Source: CAYJNO01 sp964371715
GTDB taxonomy: Bacteria; Bacillota_I; Bacilli_A; Erysipelotrichales; Erysipelotrichaceae
Direction of reading: 5' to 3'
Assembly: GCA_964371715.1 (NCBI GenBank)
Contig: CAYJNO010000002.1
Span: forward strand, 1-64,000
DNA: 64,000 bases
Shown: positions 44,290 through 56,260 of the stretch, one piece after another
Numbering within the stretch: position 1 is the stretch's first letter
Layout of the letters: each line of letters begins with the position of its first letter
Notes under the pieces: model-generated
Seen by the model: only the letters and a program-made list of their open reading frames with translations
Told to the model about the DNA's origin: nothing
The model's database searches: none
Made by a program: the position numbers and the translations under genes

Positions 44290-45456
44290 ATGAATGAGAA
44301 TAAAATTAGAAAATTAAAGATTGAAAATAAAAGTTTAAATTTAATGGCTTATAGTCATGATGACTTAGTAAATGTATTACATAAAAATGGACCTATCCCT
44401 AATATGTGGATAACTAATAATGCAATGTTTGTAACTTCATGGAAAACTGTTACTCAATATTCTTTAGCAGATATTGTATGGATTGGCTACACTACTACTA
44501 CTTATAAATATCAAATAACTGCAATGATTACAATTATCGATTGCAATGGTATTAAACACGAAGTTAATTCTATGGAATTATATTTAGCTGATGCCTTACT
44601 AAAATATTTTGAAAGTGCATTACCATCTGCTTTAGTTGGTAATGAGTTAGAACCTTTATCACCAACCGTAATTGATCGTAAAGATTATAAAGTTAATTTA
44701 GATTTATATGGAGATAATAGTCTAGGTGCATTAGTTAAGCAATATTCAACTATCTTAAGAAAAAACTCAATGATTTTTGGTTTATTTTTCTTAATTTATA
44801 TTGCTGCTATGGGTATTGTTTATTTAATTTATGCTTATGCTGTCCCTTATATTCAATTAAGTATTTTAGAGGATGCCTATACAATTAACAATTATTTTGG
44901 TGCTCAAGTTTACCCATACTATGCTCAACTTATTATGGCTATTGTTCCACTATTTTCTGTTATTATTGGTTATCTAGCCTTATTTAAGCATGCTGGTTAT
45001 TTTAAACATCTACTTAATATTATTGCTGTATTATTTTTTGGTTTGTCATTAATGCTAGGTAGTATGATAATATTTACTGATGATACTATTAACAAAATTA
45101 ATGAGATGTTGAAATTAGAAAAAACAGAATTTGAAATAGAGGAAGCTGTAGTTTATTTACAAGGCTTTGGAAATGGCGATGGCTTACATATTGAAACTTT
45201 AGGAGACTTTGATTTTGATTATGACACTATTGATGAATTATATGTAAGTAGTGCTTATTTAGCATCATCTACTGAAGATTCATATGAAAACTATTATTAT
45301 CTTGGTGAATTCGAATATTCTTTATTTAATAACGTTGTTCCTATGTCATTCCGTACTCAAGAAGAAGTTCCTACTGAATTTTTAGTTAAATATGTTGATA
45401 CAGGCTTTGATAATTATAATAGTTTCTTTATAATTGATATAGAACGATTAAACTAA
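44290..45456 (+). CDS. Uncharacterised membrane protein, 388 aa
   Basis: No family recognised. An N-terminal soluble domain (residues about 1-150), with PH-like beta character (WITNNAMFVTSWKTVTQYSLADIVWIGY), precedes three to four transmembrane helices (about 160-275) and a C-terminal extracytoplasmic domain rich in Asp, Glu and Tyr (about 280-388). The start has only a weak ribosome binding site (GATGAGGAAATT). It is followed 11 bases later by an acetyltransferase gene, so the two are probably one transcript. Confidence 0.65.
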   Translation: MNENKIRKLKIENKSLNLMAYSHDDLVNVLHKNGPIPNMWITNNAMFVTSWKTVTQYSLADIVWIGYTTTTYKYQITAMITIIDCNGIKHEVNSMELYLADALLKYFESALPSALVGNELEPLSPTVIDRKDYKVNLDLYGDNSLGALVKQYSTILRKNSMIFGLFFLIYIAAMGIVYLIYAYAVPYIQLSILEDAYTINNYFGAQVYPYYAQLIMAIVPLFSVIIGYLALFKHAGYFKHLLNIIAVLFFGLSLMLGSMIIFTDDTINKINEMLKLEKTEFEIEEAVVYLQGFGNGDGLHIETLGDFDFDYDTIDELYVSSAYLASSTEDSYENYYYLGEFEYSLFNNVVPMSFRTQEEVPTEFLVKYVDTGFDNYNSFFIIDIERLN

Positions 45457-45467
45457 AGGAGTAATTT

Positions 45468-45890
45468 ATGATTATTAAACAAGCAACAACTCAAGCAGAA
45501 TTTTTCGCGCTAATGCGTGTAAGAACTATAGTCTTTGTAAATGAACAAAATGTTGATATCAATCTAGAGCAAGATGATGAAGATTTAACAGCCATCCACT
45601 ATGTTTGTCTTAAAGATGATGTAGTTATCGCAACATTAAGAATCCTAAAATATCAAGATCATGTAAAGATTGGTCGTGTTGCTGTATTAAAAGAATATCG
45701 TAATCAAAAAATTGGCTCATTAATGATCAGGGAAGTTGAAAAACACCCTGATGTTATTAATATTGGTAAGATTTCAATTCATGCCCAAGTAAGTGCTTTA
45801 CCATTTTATGAAAAGCTTGGATATAAAGATACTAATGTTCATGATTATGACGCTAATATCTTACATACAACACTAATTAAAACAATTTAA
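45468..45890 (+). CDS. GNAT acetyltransferase, ElaA-like
   Basis: A 140-aa acetyltransferase. MRVRTIVFVNEQNV near the N-terminus is the mark of the ElaA-type GNAT group, followed by the acetyl-CoA-binding segment KIGRVAVLKEYRNQKIGSLMI (quoted up to its loop R-N-Q-K-I-G) and the closing ALPFYEKLGYKD. The acceptor is unknown. AAAGGAG lies before the ATG. Probably co-transcribed with the membrane protein upstream. Confidence 0.82.
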   Translation: MIIKQATTQAEFFALMRVRTIVFVNEQNVDINLEQDDEDLTAIHYVCLKDDVVIATLRILKYQDHVKIGRVAVLKEYRNQKIGSLMIREVEKHPDVINIGKISIHAQVSALPFYEKLGYKDTNVHDYDANILHTTLIKTI

Positions 45891-45897
45891 TAAATAT

Positions 45898-45935
45898 AAA
45901 AAGAAGTTAAAGCTATAAAGCCTTAACTTCTTTTT
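45898..45935. terminator. Bidirectional terminator
   Basis: Thirteen-base stem AAAAAGAAGTTAA/TTAACTTCTTTTT with an inner AGCT/AGCC extension, between the acetyltransferase (+) and the lipoprotein (-). Confidence 0.8.
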
Positions 45936-45938
45936 AAG

Positions 45939-46613
45939 TTATTTTTGCTTCTCTATAATTGTAGATAATAGTTCCCATTGGTTAGTATAGTTATTATACA
46001 CTTTTAAATCAGATTCATTATTTGAAGTATCTACTTCTCTTAATCCACCAGCCATACCTATAATAGTATAAGATTCTTCTTTTAATACTTCTCCTTTATT
46101 CATATATATTAGATAGGTTTTACCTACTTCTATATCAATATCATCTAAGAATTTAACTTCAATATAGCCATCTTGTCTTCCATTTAAGTTCGCGATAAAC
46201 TTTTCTTTTTGTGCAGGATAAAGTGATTTGATATATTCATCAATTGCAATTATACCTCCACCTCTAACAAAAATAACTTCTTTCTCATTTATATCACCTT
46301 TTAATACATCAATGATTTCTAGTTTACCATAAGTATATGGAGATATATATTCATTTAAAATTTCATTATAATTACTTCCTCCATCAATAGAAGTAACTTT
46401 TGCAATAATTATATATTCTGCAAGAGCATTCATTACTTTAGGATCAGATACGTTATGTAATAAATCAACATTATACTCTAATAACATTATTTCATCCTGC
46501 TTAATATTTAGATATTCATTATAATATTCATTTTGATTATCTGATATTAACTCTTCTGATTCAACACAACCGCTTAACAAAACTATAGTTACTAAGATAA
46601 TTATTTTTTTCAT
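45939..46613 (-). CDS. Putative lipoprotein, 224 aa
   Basis: Signal peptide MKKIIILVTIVLLSGC with lipobox LLSGC (Cys16). The mature part has a beta-rich domain with YIIIAKVTSIDGGSNYNE and LKGDINEKEVIFVRGGG, an OB-like or 'cardiolipin'-free beta barrel arrangement seen in several small Firmicute lipoproteins of unknown role. The ATG at 46613 is chosen because it yields a clean signal peptide; longer starts add a basic leader. It stands 113 bases after the GH101 gene on the same strand. Confidence 0.65.
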   Translation of the reverse strand: MKKIIILVTIVLLSGCVESEELISDNQNEYYNEYLNIKQDEIMLLEYNVDLLHNVSDPKVMNALAEYIIIAKVTSIDGGSNYNEILNEYISPYTYGKLEIIDVLKGDINEKEVIFVRGGGIIAIDEYIKSLYPAQKEKFIANLNGRQDGYIEVKFLDDIDIEVGKTYLIYMNKGEVLKEESYTIIGMAGGLREVDTSNNESDLKVYNNYTNQWELLSTIIEKQK

Positions 46614-46726
46614 ACTTAAACCCAACTTTTTCCCTTCATAATTAATTATATATTTATTATGCACATAATAGCATATCATCTATTACTTACATATTATTAA
46701 TATCTATTTATTAATAATATTATTGA

Positions 46727-49700
46727 TTATATTTTAGTTTTTCTAACTTTTATAAATATTAATGCTATTCCTATTAGTGATAATAAACCAATGATGATAT
46801 ACATTATGGTATTATTTGAACCACCAGTTGTTGGTGTATTAAGATCTTCAATATCTTCTGATGTTATTTCATCTTTTGGCTCTTCTACTACAATATCTTC
46901 TTCGTCTACTTCTAGATCATTAATTTCAATTACAACACTACTTCTACCATCATTAAATTCGACATCAATACTGTATTTTCCAGCGCTTAATGTTTCAATG
47001 TAAGCAGTATTTAATGTAATAGTTTGTGAATCATTTGAAATAGTATAATTACTAGAATCAATTAGTTCACCATTCACATATAGACCTAATATATCATCTA
47101 TATCACCATCTACTTTAAATATGAATGTATTATTATCCTCTAGTACTTCAACTTCATTTTTGACTGTTTCAACACTTGGTGTTGGTCTTAGAGTATTTGT
47201 AGTGCTTGTAGGTGTAGGAGTTGGTGTTTTATCTTCTTCAATAATAGGTGGAGCTTTATAATCATTAGCTGGTATTACTATCATTATTTCTTTACTTAAT
47301 GTTGTATAATCTGTCTCACTAGATCCTACTTTTAATATAATTCTATATAAGCCATTTACTCCATCAGGATTTTCTTTTGTACCATGAATAGGTACAATAT
47401 ATTCTGATTCACTTATGCTTATTATAATTTTTTTATTAGCTACTGCATTACTTGCAAGATCTAAAACATACTTATCTAAAGTATCTTTACTTGCATAATC
47501 ACTTGAAGCTGTTGGTAAAGGATATTTAGCACTATCGATTTTTACTTTCGCATCATTAACAAGGACAATTTCTAGATCCTTTGTAATTGTGATAGTCATC
47601 GTAATTTCTTTTGAATCATGTGCATCATTTTTAGAGATATCAACTAAATAAATATTATCTTTCACATGAGTTACAATCGTTTTTACACCAGTATCACTTA
47701 TTTTGCTGTTTACATATTCTTGTACTGCTTTTAATTTATCTTCTGCAGTTTGTGCACTATCTAATATAAATACTTCACCATCTTGAATTAAATCTTTTGC
47801 TCTTTGTACAGCTTCAGCATCACTATTTAAATCTTCTTCATCTTTTATAAGGTTATTTAAACCGTTAATAACTGTATCAAATTCATGCCATTTTTTTGGT
47901 GTTATAGCTAATAAGTTATTAATTTTATCTAGCTCATCAGCCGTATATAAACTTTCATTTATATTATTTGCTTTAGTAATAATTTCATCAAAATCCTCGC
48001 GTATACTAGCTTCAGGTTTTGGAACTATCCCTTTATAAGCCGCTTCTAGTATTTCAAAAGCTTCATCTACTTCTGCTTGTGTGCTACTTGTACTATCTAG
48101 TGCTTCTTTTGCTAATGGTAAAGCACTTGTAAAGGCAACAGCTTCTTTTCCATCAACAACATCAGCTGTATCAACATTAATTGCTAAATTATATAGTGTA
48201 TATAATTCTTCCTTATTAATTTTAGAAACTAAATTATCTTTAGCTTGATATAATACTTTGATAGTTTCTTTTATATCAGGTTTTGTAACTTTTTCAGCTA
48301 ATATTAAGGCTTCTGCTTCACTTATTTTAGTTTGTAGTTCTTCCCAATTTTCATCTTCTACAAAGAATTCAAGCGATAGTTCTTTCATTTCGTTAATGAC
48401 ATTAGCTAAATTTTCTTTATCTATACTTGTTGCATATGCCACTAAGCTATCAATCGCTGCTTCTAATCTTTCATATGCCTGAGTTATTTCTTCATCAGTT
48501 GCCTCTAGATTATTAATAATACTATTGGCATATGATATTGCACTATTTAATTTTATAAAGCTTTCTGGTGTATAATCATTAGCACTTATAAGATTTGCTT
48601 CATCATATAATTCTTCTAATTTACTCTTATCAATTTCAACTTCCATGTCAACAAAGAAATTATCTATTACATAATCACTAGCTTGATTCTTCACAATTTC
48701 AAAGTAGTAACCTTCTTCATCACCCGTAGTAAAGCTAATTTCTGCACTTTGAATTGACCCATTAGGACTTCCACAATCCACTGATGCAATCGTTATAAGT
48801 CCATCTCTTGATTTAACCGCAAAAGTAAAAGCATTATTTGCCCAAGCAATATAATCTATTCCAGCTGTGTATGTTGTATTAGGCTCTAATCTTACTGTAC
48901 TAGGAGCTGTTCTCATATAATTACCATAGCGAACTTTTAATGAGAATTCACCTTCTACTACATCATTTGTCCATGGATCATTTCTTTGTGATAAGTGTGA
49001 ATTATCAGCTTCTGTTGTTAAGAATGCACCATAGCCCTCTTCAACATTTTCAAAATCTTCAAAGTATGTATGACCTTGTAAATCAGATGGTGTATTTTCA
49101 ACAATTCTTACATCATCATATACCACAAATGAATTATTATCATTACCAATTCCTGCTAATAATTCTAACTCTGCATTTGTAGTAGTAGCTACAAAGTTAA
49201 CTTGTATTTGTTGTAAATATGTTTTGTATTTACTTGTATGATGTAAGCCATGTAAGACATCAGTATAGTCTACATAATTAGATACTTCTTGTCCATCTGG
49301 AGTTGTAACTTTTATTGTAGATGTTCTACCATCACTTACACTTGTCCACACAGTTACTGCATAACTTGTACCTGGTGTTAATCCAGTAATTGTTTGTTTG
49401 GCAAAGCCTTCTTCAGTTCCTTTGATAACTAATTCTGTATTTCCATTGTTATTAGCTATAAATTCAGCATTTTCACTAACTTGCCATGCATAATCTTCAG
49501 TATAGCTATCAAATCCTTGATCGCTAATATATGAGCCTTCTGACCACTGGTATGTTGTTATATCAGTTAATTCAATATTTGAATCACCTTTGTAGATAAC
49601 ATATCCTACATTTGCTTTAGCATTAATAGTAACTTGATTATCTTTTACTTCAATAATATCTACAGCAATACGTCCTTGATCTGATAATTCAAAAACTTTA

Positions 49701-52700
49701 ATAGTTGTTTGTCCAGCATATGTATTTGGAAGTTCCCAAGTAGTATTACCACCATTATTATTGTAATGATAGATTTTATCTTGACCATCTTCACTCCAAG
49801 GAATAAAGATTTGATTCCCTTTAGCTATTACTTTATTATCTAAGGTAATTACATTTTGTCCATTTTCCATTTTAGATACAACATTTAATTCATCACCTAG
49901 AATAACTTGATCAGATGATTCATACTGCATAATAGGATATTGTGCTAAAAATTTATTAGGTAAAATACTAGTATAGAAAGCACTAATAGTATCACTATAT
50001 GTATACGAAGTTTGCCATCCATTAATTCCCAAATCAGATCTACTTCCTGAATTTCTAAATAGGTTTGTTCCTCCCCATATATCTTGATATTCATGGTTAA
50101 TAAATCTTGCAAGATTTCCAACTTCACTATCCATTGCATTACCAACATGATGTGCCCATACACTGCTTGTATTAAACTCATTTACATATTCTGTTGATAC
50201 AGCCATTCCTCTACTATTAATTTCATTAGCTAATTCATACATTGGCCATCTATTACCAAAATATACATCAACATAGATAGATGATAGTAATCCATTTGTA
50301 TCTTGATATAATTGTTCAATTCTATCACCCATGCTATTTTCTTCAGCTAAAATATCATTTTCACGCTTAATTTGTGTTGATGAATCATACCATGACCAAC
50401 CACCAATTGTACTATGAAGTGGTCCATACATTATTGATTCTGGATATACTTCCGTATGATTAATATGAACTCCAATTGAAGTATTATATTCCGCTGAATT
50501 TTCTAGTAATGTATTTAAGTCATCTAATCCACCTGCTGCCTCATTATAGTTTGCAAAATCGCCATTATTAGAATCATGTCCTTGACCATTATATCCTTTG
50601 ATAATTATATTTTGAGGGAAATTATCTAAACCTAATGATACTTTTTTTACATTGTCTAATATTCTTAAGAATGGATATTGAGCTCCACTACCAACATTCA
50701 TTGCAACTGTATTTATGCTTCTTAAAGCATCTTCATAATGTAGCATATCAGCATCTTGTCCATCTGGTGCAGCATAATCTCTTCTTACAATTGCTGCATC
50801 TTGATAATCAATTTTACCATCTTGATTTAAATCAGTTCCAAAAGCAATTTTTGACCATGTATTATTTATGATTTCATCATCCAAACCGCGATAATTATAA
50901 CCATTTGCCCAAATTCCAGTTGAAGTTTCACCACCATTTCTAATAGTTTGATATGCTACTCCTCTTAAGTTATTAATAGATGCAGTATTAAACCCAATTG
51001 CAATATTATCACTACTCATAACCACAAAAGTATTCGCATTATATGTATTTGTAGCACTTGCACTTGTAATATCTACTACTTTATTTAAGCCATAGCTATT
51101 ACCAACTAGACTTGCATTAGTATCCGTACTTTTTAAAGATACTAGACTATGTGTTGGAAAGTTTATTGTATGTATTAATGATTGTGTATCATCAATATTT
51201 ATTATTTCAAACTTTAATACATTATCTACTACCGTAAACTTAACATCAAATGTAACTAGCTTATCCTCTTCTTTTTCAACTCTCATACTATAGATAACCA
51301 TATCAGTAGTTATTTCTTTTACGCTAACTTCTGGTACATATTGTTTTCCATCAAGTTCAACCATATAGTATGGTTTTTCTTGCCCATAAGCTTTAGCGTT
51401 ATTCTCTTTATATGTATAATCAATAACACGAGGGAAATTATTATCTAGCGATACCTTTAGACTATCTGATTCAATAAACATAGGTTCAACATCTTTTGTT
51501 TCCGCAGTTGGTAAGCTCACTGAATTGACTTTTAATTCATGTATTGTAGCACCTGTATTGCCCCAATATTTAAATCCAACTTTACCAGCATTAGATGACA
51601 TTGCATCAACAGTTGCAGAATAAACTTCGCTGTCATCAAACCATATTGTAAGAGTATTTTCTAATACTCTGATTCTTACTGTATATGGTACTAATCGATC
51701 AGCGTAAAATCTATCACCATCTCTTATTAGTTCAACACTTTGACCATCTCCTGTCCATAATTTCCATGTTGTTTTATTACCACCGGCTCCTTCTGTTCCA
51801 ATAGCTGTCCAATCATTTTCATTTGCATATCTTGTTACTATTGCAAAATTACCATAGTCATTATTTGGATCAAACTTGAATTCTACATCTAAGTTGTATA
51901 AATCATCAATATTATTATCGATTATGATTCCATTACCTGAATTTACTTGTAAGGCTCCATCTTGATGGACTATATTGGCTGAACCACTAACTACTTGAAT
52001 ACCATCAATATTGTCTTCAAAGTTATTTTGATACTCATATACTGTTGTATCAGGTTTTGCTTGAACTTGTAATTCAAATTCCGCCATAAAATCTTCTTCA
52101 AAGACAAAAGATAGTGTAGTAGTTCCTAAATCTTTAACAGTTTCAATATACTCTTTTTTTATTGTAACTGTTGAACCCTCAACAACTACATAATCATCCG
52201 CATTTATATCAGATATATCATATAGTATTTCCTCATTATTTTTAACTTGTACTAATCTATTTTCAAGATGTGATAACTCAATTACTTGGTCAAACAATCC
52301 TGCTTCATCATATAAAATAAATACATTTTCTGGATCTAAATCAACTGCATTAAATTTACCATTGCTAATATTATCTACAGTTATTTCACCTTGATTATCA
52401 GCTTTATCATAACCCCAAGTTACAAAACCAATTTGACCATCATTTCCTTCACCTAGTAATGTTTCATCTTTTATATTAAATACCTCTACTCCATCAACAA
52501 TAAGTTTTACACGACTTCCAATATATTCAACTCTTATTGTTTTAGTTGAGTCCTTTGGCCAACTAGGACCTGATATATTATATAATGAACCTTCACTTGT
52601 AATAAGTTGCCAAGTCCCTACATCATATGCAACTCCAATATATGAGTTCCCATTATCTGCATAACGCATTACTATACCAAAACGACCTGACGATCGATTT

Positions 52701-54936
52701 GTAATATCTGCTTCTAAATATCCATCCGCTACTAACGGTGATCTTGTTGATAATATAGTTGCTCTTTCTAAATTATCATCAAGTTTACCAAATGTCATTT
52801 GTTGACTTTCAAATGAAACAAAAGAATCATCGTCTTGTTGAATAAATCCACCCATTTTATCTGCACTATCAAATGTAAAGTAAACATCTCCTAAGGCTGG
52901 TTCTTCTGGTTTTACTTCAGGAACTTCAACATCTGGTATATCACCTAACTCTCCAACTCGTACTCCATAAATTTTGACTTGTCCATTATTTGGATATCCC
53001 CATAAACGAAGTCCAATTTGTCCTTCTTCAGTTGGGATTGCTGCATTTGTAATTGTTTCATTTAGAACAACTTCTCCATCAATTAATAATCGATATTCAT
53101 TGTCCACAAATTCCAAACGATATGTTTGTCTTTCATTTAACTTAGGAGTTACGCCTGTTGTTGTTGATAAACCACCCCATGAGTTTCCATTTTTTGAACC
53201 CCAAGTCCAGCTACCATCATAGCCTAGCATCATGTAATCTGATGTTGATGCATCACCTCTTATCGCAATACCAACATTAAATGATTCTACTAGCATATCT
53301 ATTTCATAGTAGCCATTTTTTATAGATGGTGAGCTTGCATCATAAAGATAAGTATTTCCACTTCCTTTTATATCAATACTTTTATCTGTTTCATTATAGG
53401 CTATTGTTGCATCCTCAATATTTGTTGTCCAGTTTCCTGAAGATGTTTCATCTGACATATTTGTACTATATTCGTTACCTTCAGGATTTTCAGGATTAGT
53501 GATTTCTGTTAGCTCACCAACACGTACTCCATATACTTTTACTTGTCCATTATTTGGATAACCCCATAAACGAAGTCCAATTTGTCCATCTGTTGTTGGG
53601 ATTGCATCATTTGTTATTGTTTCATGGAATACAACTTCTCCATCAATTAATAATCGATATTCATTGTCTATAAATTCTAAACGATATGTTTGTCTTTCAT
53701 TTAATTTAGGAGTTACACCTGTTGTTGTTGTTAATCCTCCCCATGAATTTCCATTTTTTGACCCCCATGACCATCCACTAACATCATAGCCAATCATCAT
53801 GTAATCTGATGTTGTTTCATCTCCTCTTATCGCAATACCAAAATTTAATGATTCTACTAACATATCTATTTCATAGTAACCATTTTTTATATTTATTGAA
53901 TTAGCATCATAGACAAAAGTATTCCCATTACCTTGGATGTCTACACTTTTATCTGTTTCATTATAGGCTATTGTTGCACCTTCAACATGAGTTGACCAAT
54001 TACCTGATGATGCTTCATCACTCATGTNNNNNNNNNNNNNNNNNNNNNNNNNNNNNNNNNNNNNNNNNNNNNNNNNNNNNNNNNNNNNNNNNNNNNNNNN
54101 NNNNNNNNNNNNNNNNNNNNNNNNNNNGTTGCACCTTCAACATGAGTTGACCAATTACCTGATGATGCTTCATCACTCATGTCTATTATATATTCGTTTG
54201 GTTTTGGAGCTTCTGTTTCCTCAGGTTGCTTTGTTTCCTCAGGTTGTATTGTTTCTTCAGGCCCAATTATATCAGTTAACTCACCAACACGTACTCCATA
54301 CACTTTTACTTGTCCATTATTTGGATAACCCCATAAACGAAGTCCAATTTGTCCTTCTACAGTTGGGATTGCATCATTTGTTATTGTTTCATGGAATACA
54401 ACTTCTCCATCAATTAATAATCGATATTCATTGTCTATAAATTCTAAACGATATGTTTGTCTTTCATTTAATTTAGGAGTTACACCTGTTGTTGTTGTTA
54501 ATCCTCCCCATGAATTTCCATTTTTTGACCCCCATGACCATCCACTAACATCATAGCCAATCATCATGTAATCTGATGTTGTTTCATCTCCTCTTATCGC
54601 AATACCAAAATTTAATGATTCTACTAACATATCTATTTCATAGTAACCATTTTTTATATTTATTGAATTAGCATCATAGACAAAAGTATTCCCATTACCT
54701 TGGATGTCTACACTTTTATCTGTTTCATTATAGGCTATTGTTGCACCTTCAACATGAGTTGACCAATTACCTGATGATGCTTCATCAATCATTGTTGTTT
54801 CATAAATATGTGCACTTTTATTTTCTATTTCATTTGATGTTGCTGCAACTGGTATAACATGTGTTAAACATAGTACAAATGCAATCAACACTCTAATGCT
54901 TTTTTTGATTTTACTTTTTAAAATCTTACCATTCAT
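46727..54936 (-). CDS. Giant surface endo-alpha-N-acetylgalactosaminidase (GH101), split by assembly gap
   Basis: One protein broken by the N-run at 54028-54127. Joining across the shared 55 bases gives a single frame of about 2684 residues (252 before the overlap, 2432 after). Signal peptide from 54936 (VLIAFVLCLTHVIPVAA). Three ConA-like modules of about 173 residues (nt 54792-54274, 54025-53506, 53458-52940), then two more lectin-like modules. The GH101 core follows: the EF-hand-like loop DLNQDGKIDYQDAAI, DNVKKVSLGLDNFPQ, the nucleophile Asp in IYVDVYFG (codon 50267-50269) and acid/base Glu in VSTEY (codon 50189-50191). Then come FIVAR-like helical repeats, a proline/threonine linker (TPTPTSTTN) and NTPTTGG, a membrane helix and KVRKTKI, a sortase-type tail. 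GH101 enzymes release Gal-GalNAc from mucin-type O-glycans. Confidence 0.85.
52940..53458 (-). repeat. ConA-like repeat unit C of GH101
   Basis: Third, more divergent copy of the module (MSDETSSGNWTTNIEDATIA and onward, ending GVRVGELGD). It differs from A and B by many substitutions, so it assembled without trouble. Confidence 0.85.
53506..54025 (-). repeat. ConA-like repeat unit B of GH101
   Basis: Module beginning MSDEASSGNWSTHVEGATIA and ending RVGELTE. Its first 400 or so coding bases look identical to unit A; the two differ at a few sites near 53545 and 53590-53600. Confidence 0.9.
54028..54127. other. Assembly gap (100 N)
   Basis: Exactly 100 N. The 55 bases before it (53973-54027) and after it (54128-54182) are the same, the sign of two contigs ending on a shared k-mer within the GH101 repeat. 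The true distance may be a 55-base overlap or one or more extra repeat units. Confidence 0.97.
54274..54792 (-). repeat. ConA-like repeat unit A of GH101
   Basis: First module, directly after the signal peptide, near-identical to unit B. It is followed by a small linker of PEET repeats (TIQPEETKQPEETEAPKP). Confidence 0.9.
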
Positions 54937-55483
54937 ATACTATTTCTCCTTTTTTATAAAATAAACTTAATTGATATTCCATAAACTAAAATAATATTTC
55001 TTTTGATAGTTATATATTTTTCTATTTCACATTTTATCCTTGTATATTAAAAATTAACTTTAAAAAGTCATTTAATATACTTAACCTTTCTACCTATTTA
55101 ATATTGAATAGGTGCTTTTTCGATGAATTTATTAGAATTGAAAAGTGATCGTATCTTGTTACATGATTTTTCACTTTTCAAAGAGCTAAATTATTTGATT
55201 TCTTTGTTTGTAATATTGTTTTTACTTTTTTAATATATGTTATTTTACATACCTTATTTATATAATCAGGCATATATTTGATTGTGGATTTTAATTATTG
55301 TGTTTGTATCATTTATATACATAGAATGCTAATTTATATAAAATTTCAATATAACTTTATGATATGAGTTTTCTTATTATTTTTCTATATTGCTTATTGC
55401 CTATTTATTTATATATATTGCTTTTTTTATTAGAGATTTTGCACAACTGTAAATATTATTATCAATTAAGCCATTAAAAAAAC
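54937..55483. other. Non-coding region between the par operon and GH101
   Basis: A 547-base AT-rich gap. It holds the GH101 promoter and an orphan hairpin ACCTATT/AATAGGT (55092-55113) followed by GCTTTTT, terminator-like on the plus strand although no plus-strand gene precedes it. I see no ORF with a convincing ribosome binding site. Confidence 0.6.
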
Positions 55484-56260
55484 CTATTTAATTAAATAAA
55501 TAGGTTTATATCTATAATATTCACATATTACTTCATAATAACTTTTCGCAAGTAATGCTATTTTTTCATCAGTATACCAGTTATTTACATCTTCTAAATT
55601 ATTAACATAGCCCTGTTCAATTAAAACTGAGGGAAATAAATTAGAATAAAGTAAGCCAAATGTTACTCCAAATCCTCTTTGCTCATCCCACTGTGATTCA
55701 GGGCTTAACAAACGATAGTATTCGTCTTCTCCAATTTTAAGAAACATTGCATATCTAATTCCAGATTCATTATCAGACGGATTAAAACCAATACTCAAAT
55801 ATTTTTCTCTCAATAATTCAGCAAAAGCATAACTTTCTTCAAAATATGGATTTGTTGGTAGTTGTGGATAGATTTCAAATCCTGATGCACTATTTGGTAT
55901 TTCATTAGAATTACAATGAATACTTAATAATAAATCTGCCTCTAATAAAGTAGCTCTAATTCTTCTGATTGTTGTTGATGGATCACTATAATAATCTGTT
56001 GTTTTAAACACTTCAAAACGATAGTCATCTAATAAATACTGATATACTATTTCAGTTGTTTTCGCATTTATTTCCTCTTCTGCTGCATAATATGTCGCAC
56101 CTGAAACTTCATAACCATGTCCACTATCTAGAACTATTCTTTTTAAAGTTATTGGATAAGCCTCTTCATATACCATCATTTTACTATCTTTATAAAAAAA
56201 GGCACAAATAGTTATTAAACATATTGTGCCTATAATAAATTTTTTATTGTTCTTTTTCAA
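55484..56260 (-). CDS. N-acetylmuramoyl-L-alanine amidase (Amidase_3)
   Basis: A 258-aa cell-wall hydrolase. An N-terminal membrane anchor or uncleaved signal (IIGTICLITICAFFY, residues about 9-23) precedes the zinc-dependent Amidase_3 domain: the first zinc His in LDSGHGYE, Glu in AAEEEINAKT, His in LSIHCNSN, and the catalytic Glu in VLIEQGYVNN. It cuts the amide bond between MurNAc and L-Ala of the peptidoglycan stem. Its start overlaps the end of parB by 17 bases, so it is translated from the chromosome-segregation operon. Confidence 0.88.
   Translation of the reverse strand: MKKNNKKFIIGTICLITICAFFYKDSKMMVYEEAYPITLKRIVLDSGHGYEVSGATYYAAEEEINAKTTEIVYQYLLDDYRFEVFKTTDYYSDPSTTIRRIRATLLEADLLLSIHCNSNEIPNSASGFEIYPQLPTNPYFEESYAFAELLREKYLSIGFNPSDNESGIRYAMFLKIGEDEYYRLLSPESQWDEQRGFGVTFGLLYSNLFPSVLIEQGYVNNLEDVNNWYTDEKIALLAKSYYEVICEYYRYKPIYLIK

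Noticed and set aside
54024..54440. Plus-strand open frame beside the N-run
   Set aside because: It is antisense to the GH101 repeats and includes translated N; no ribosome binding site.
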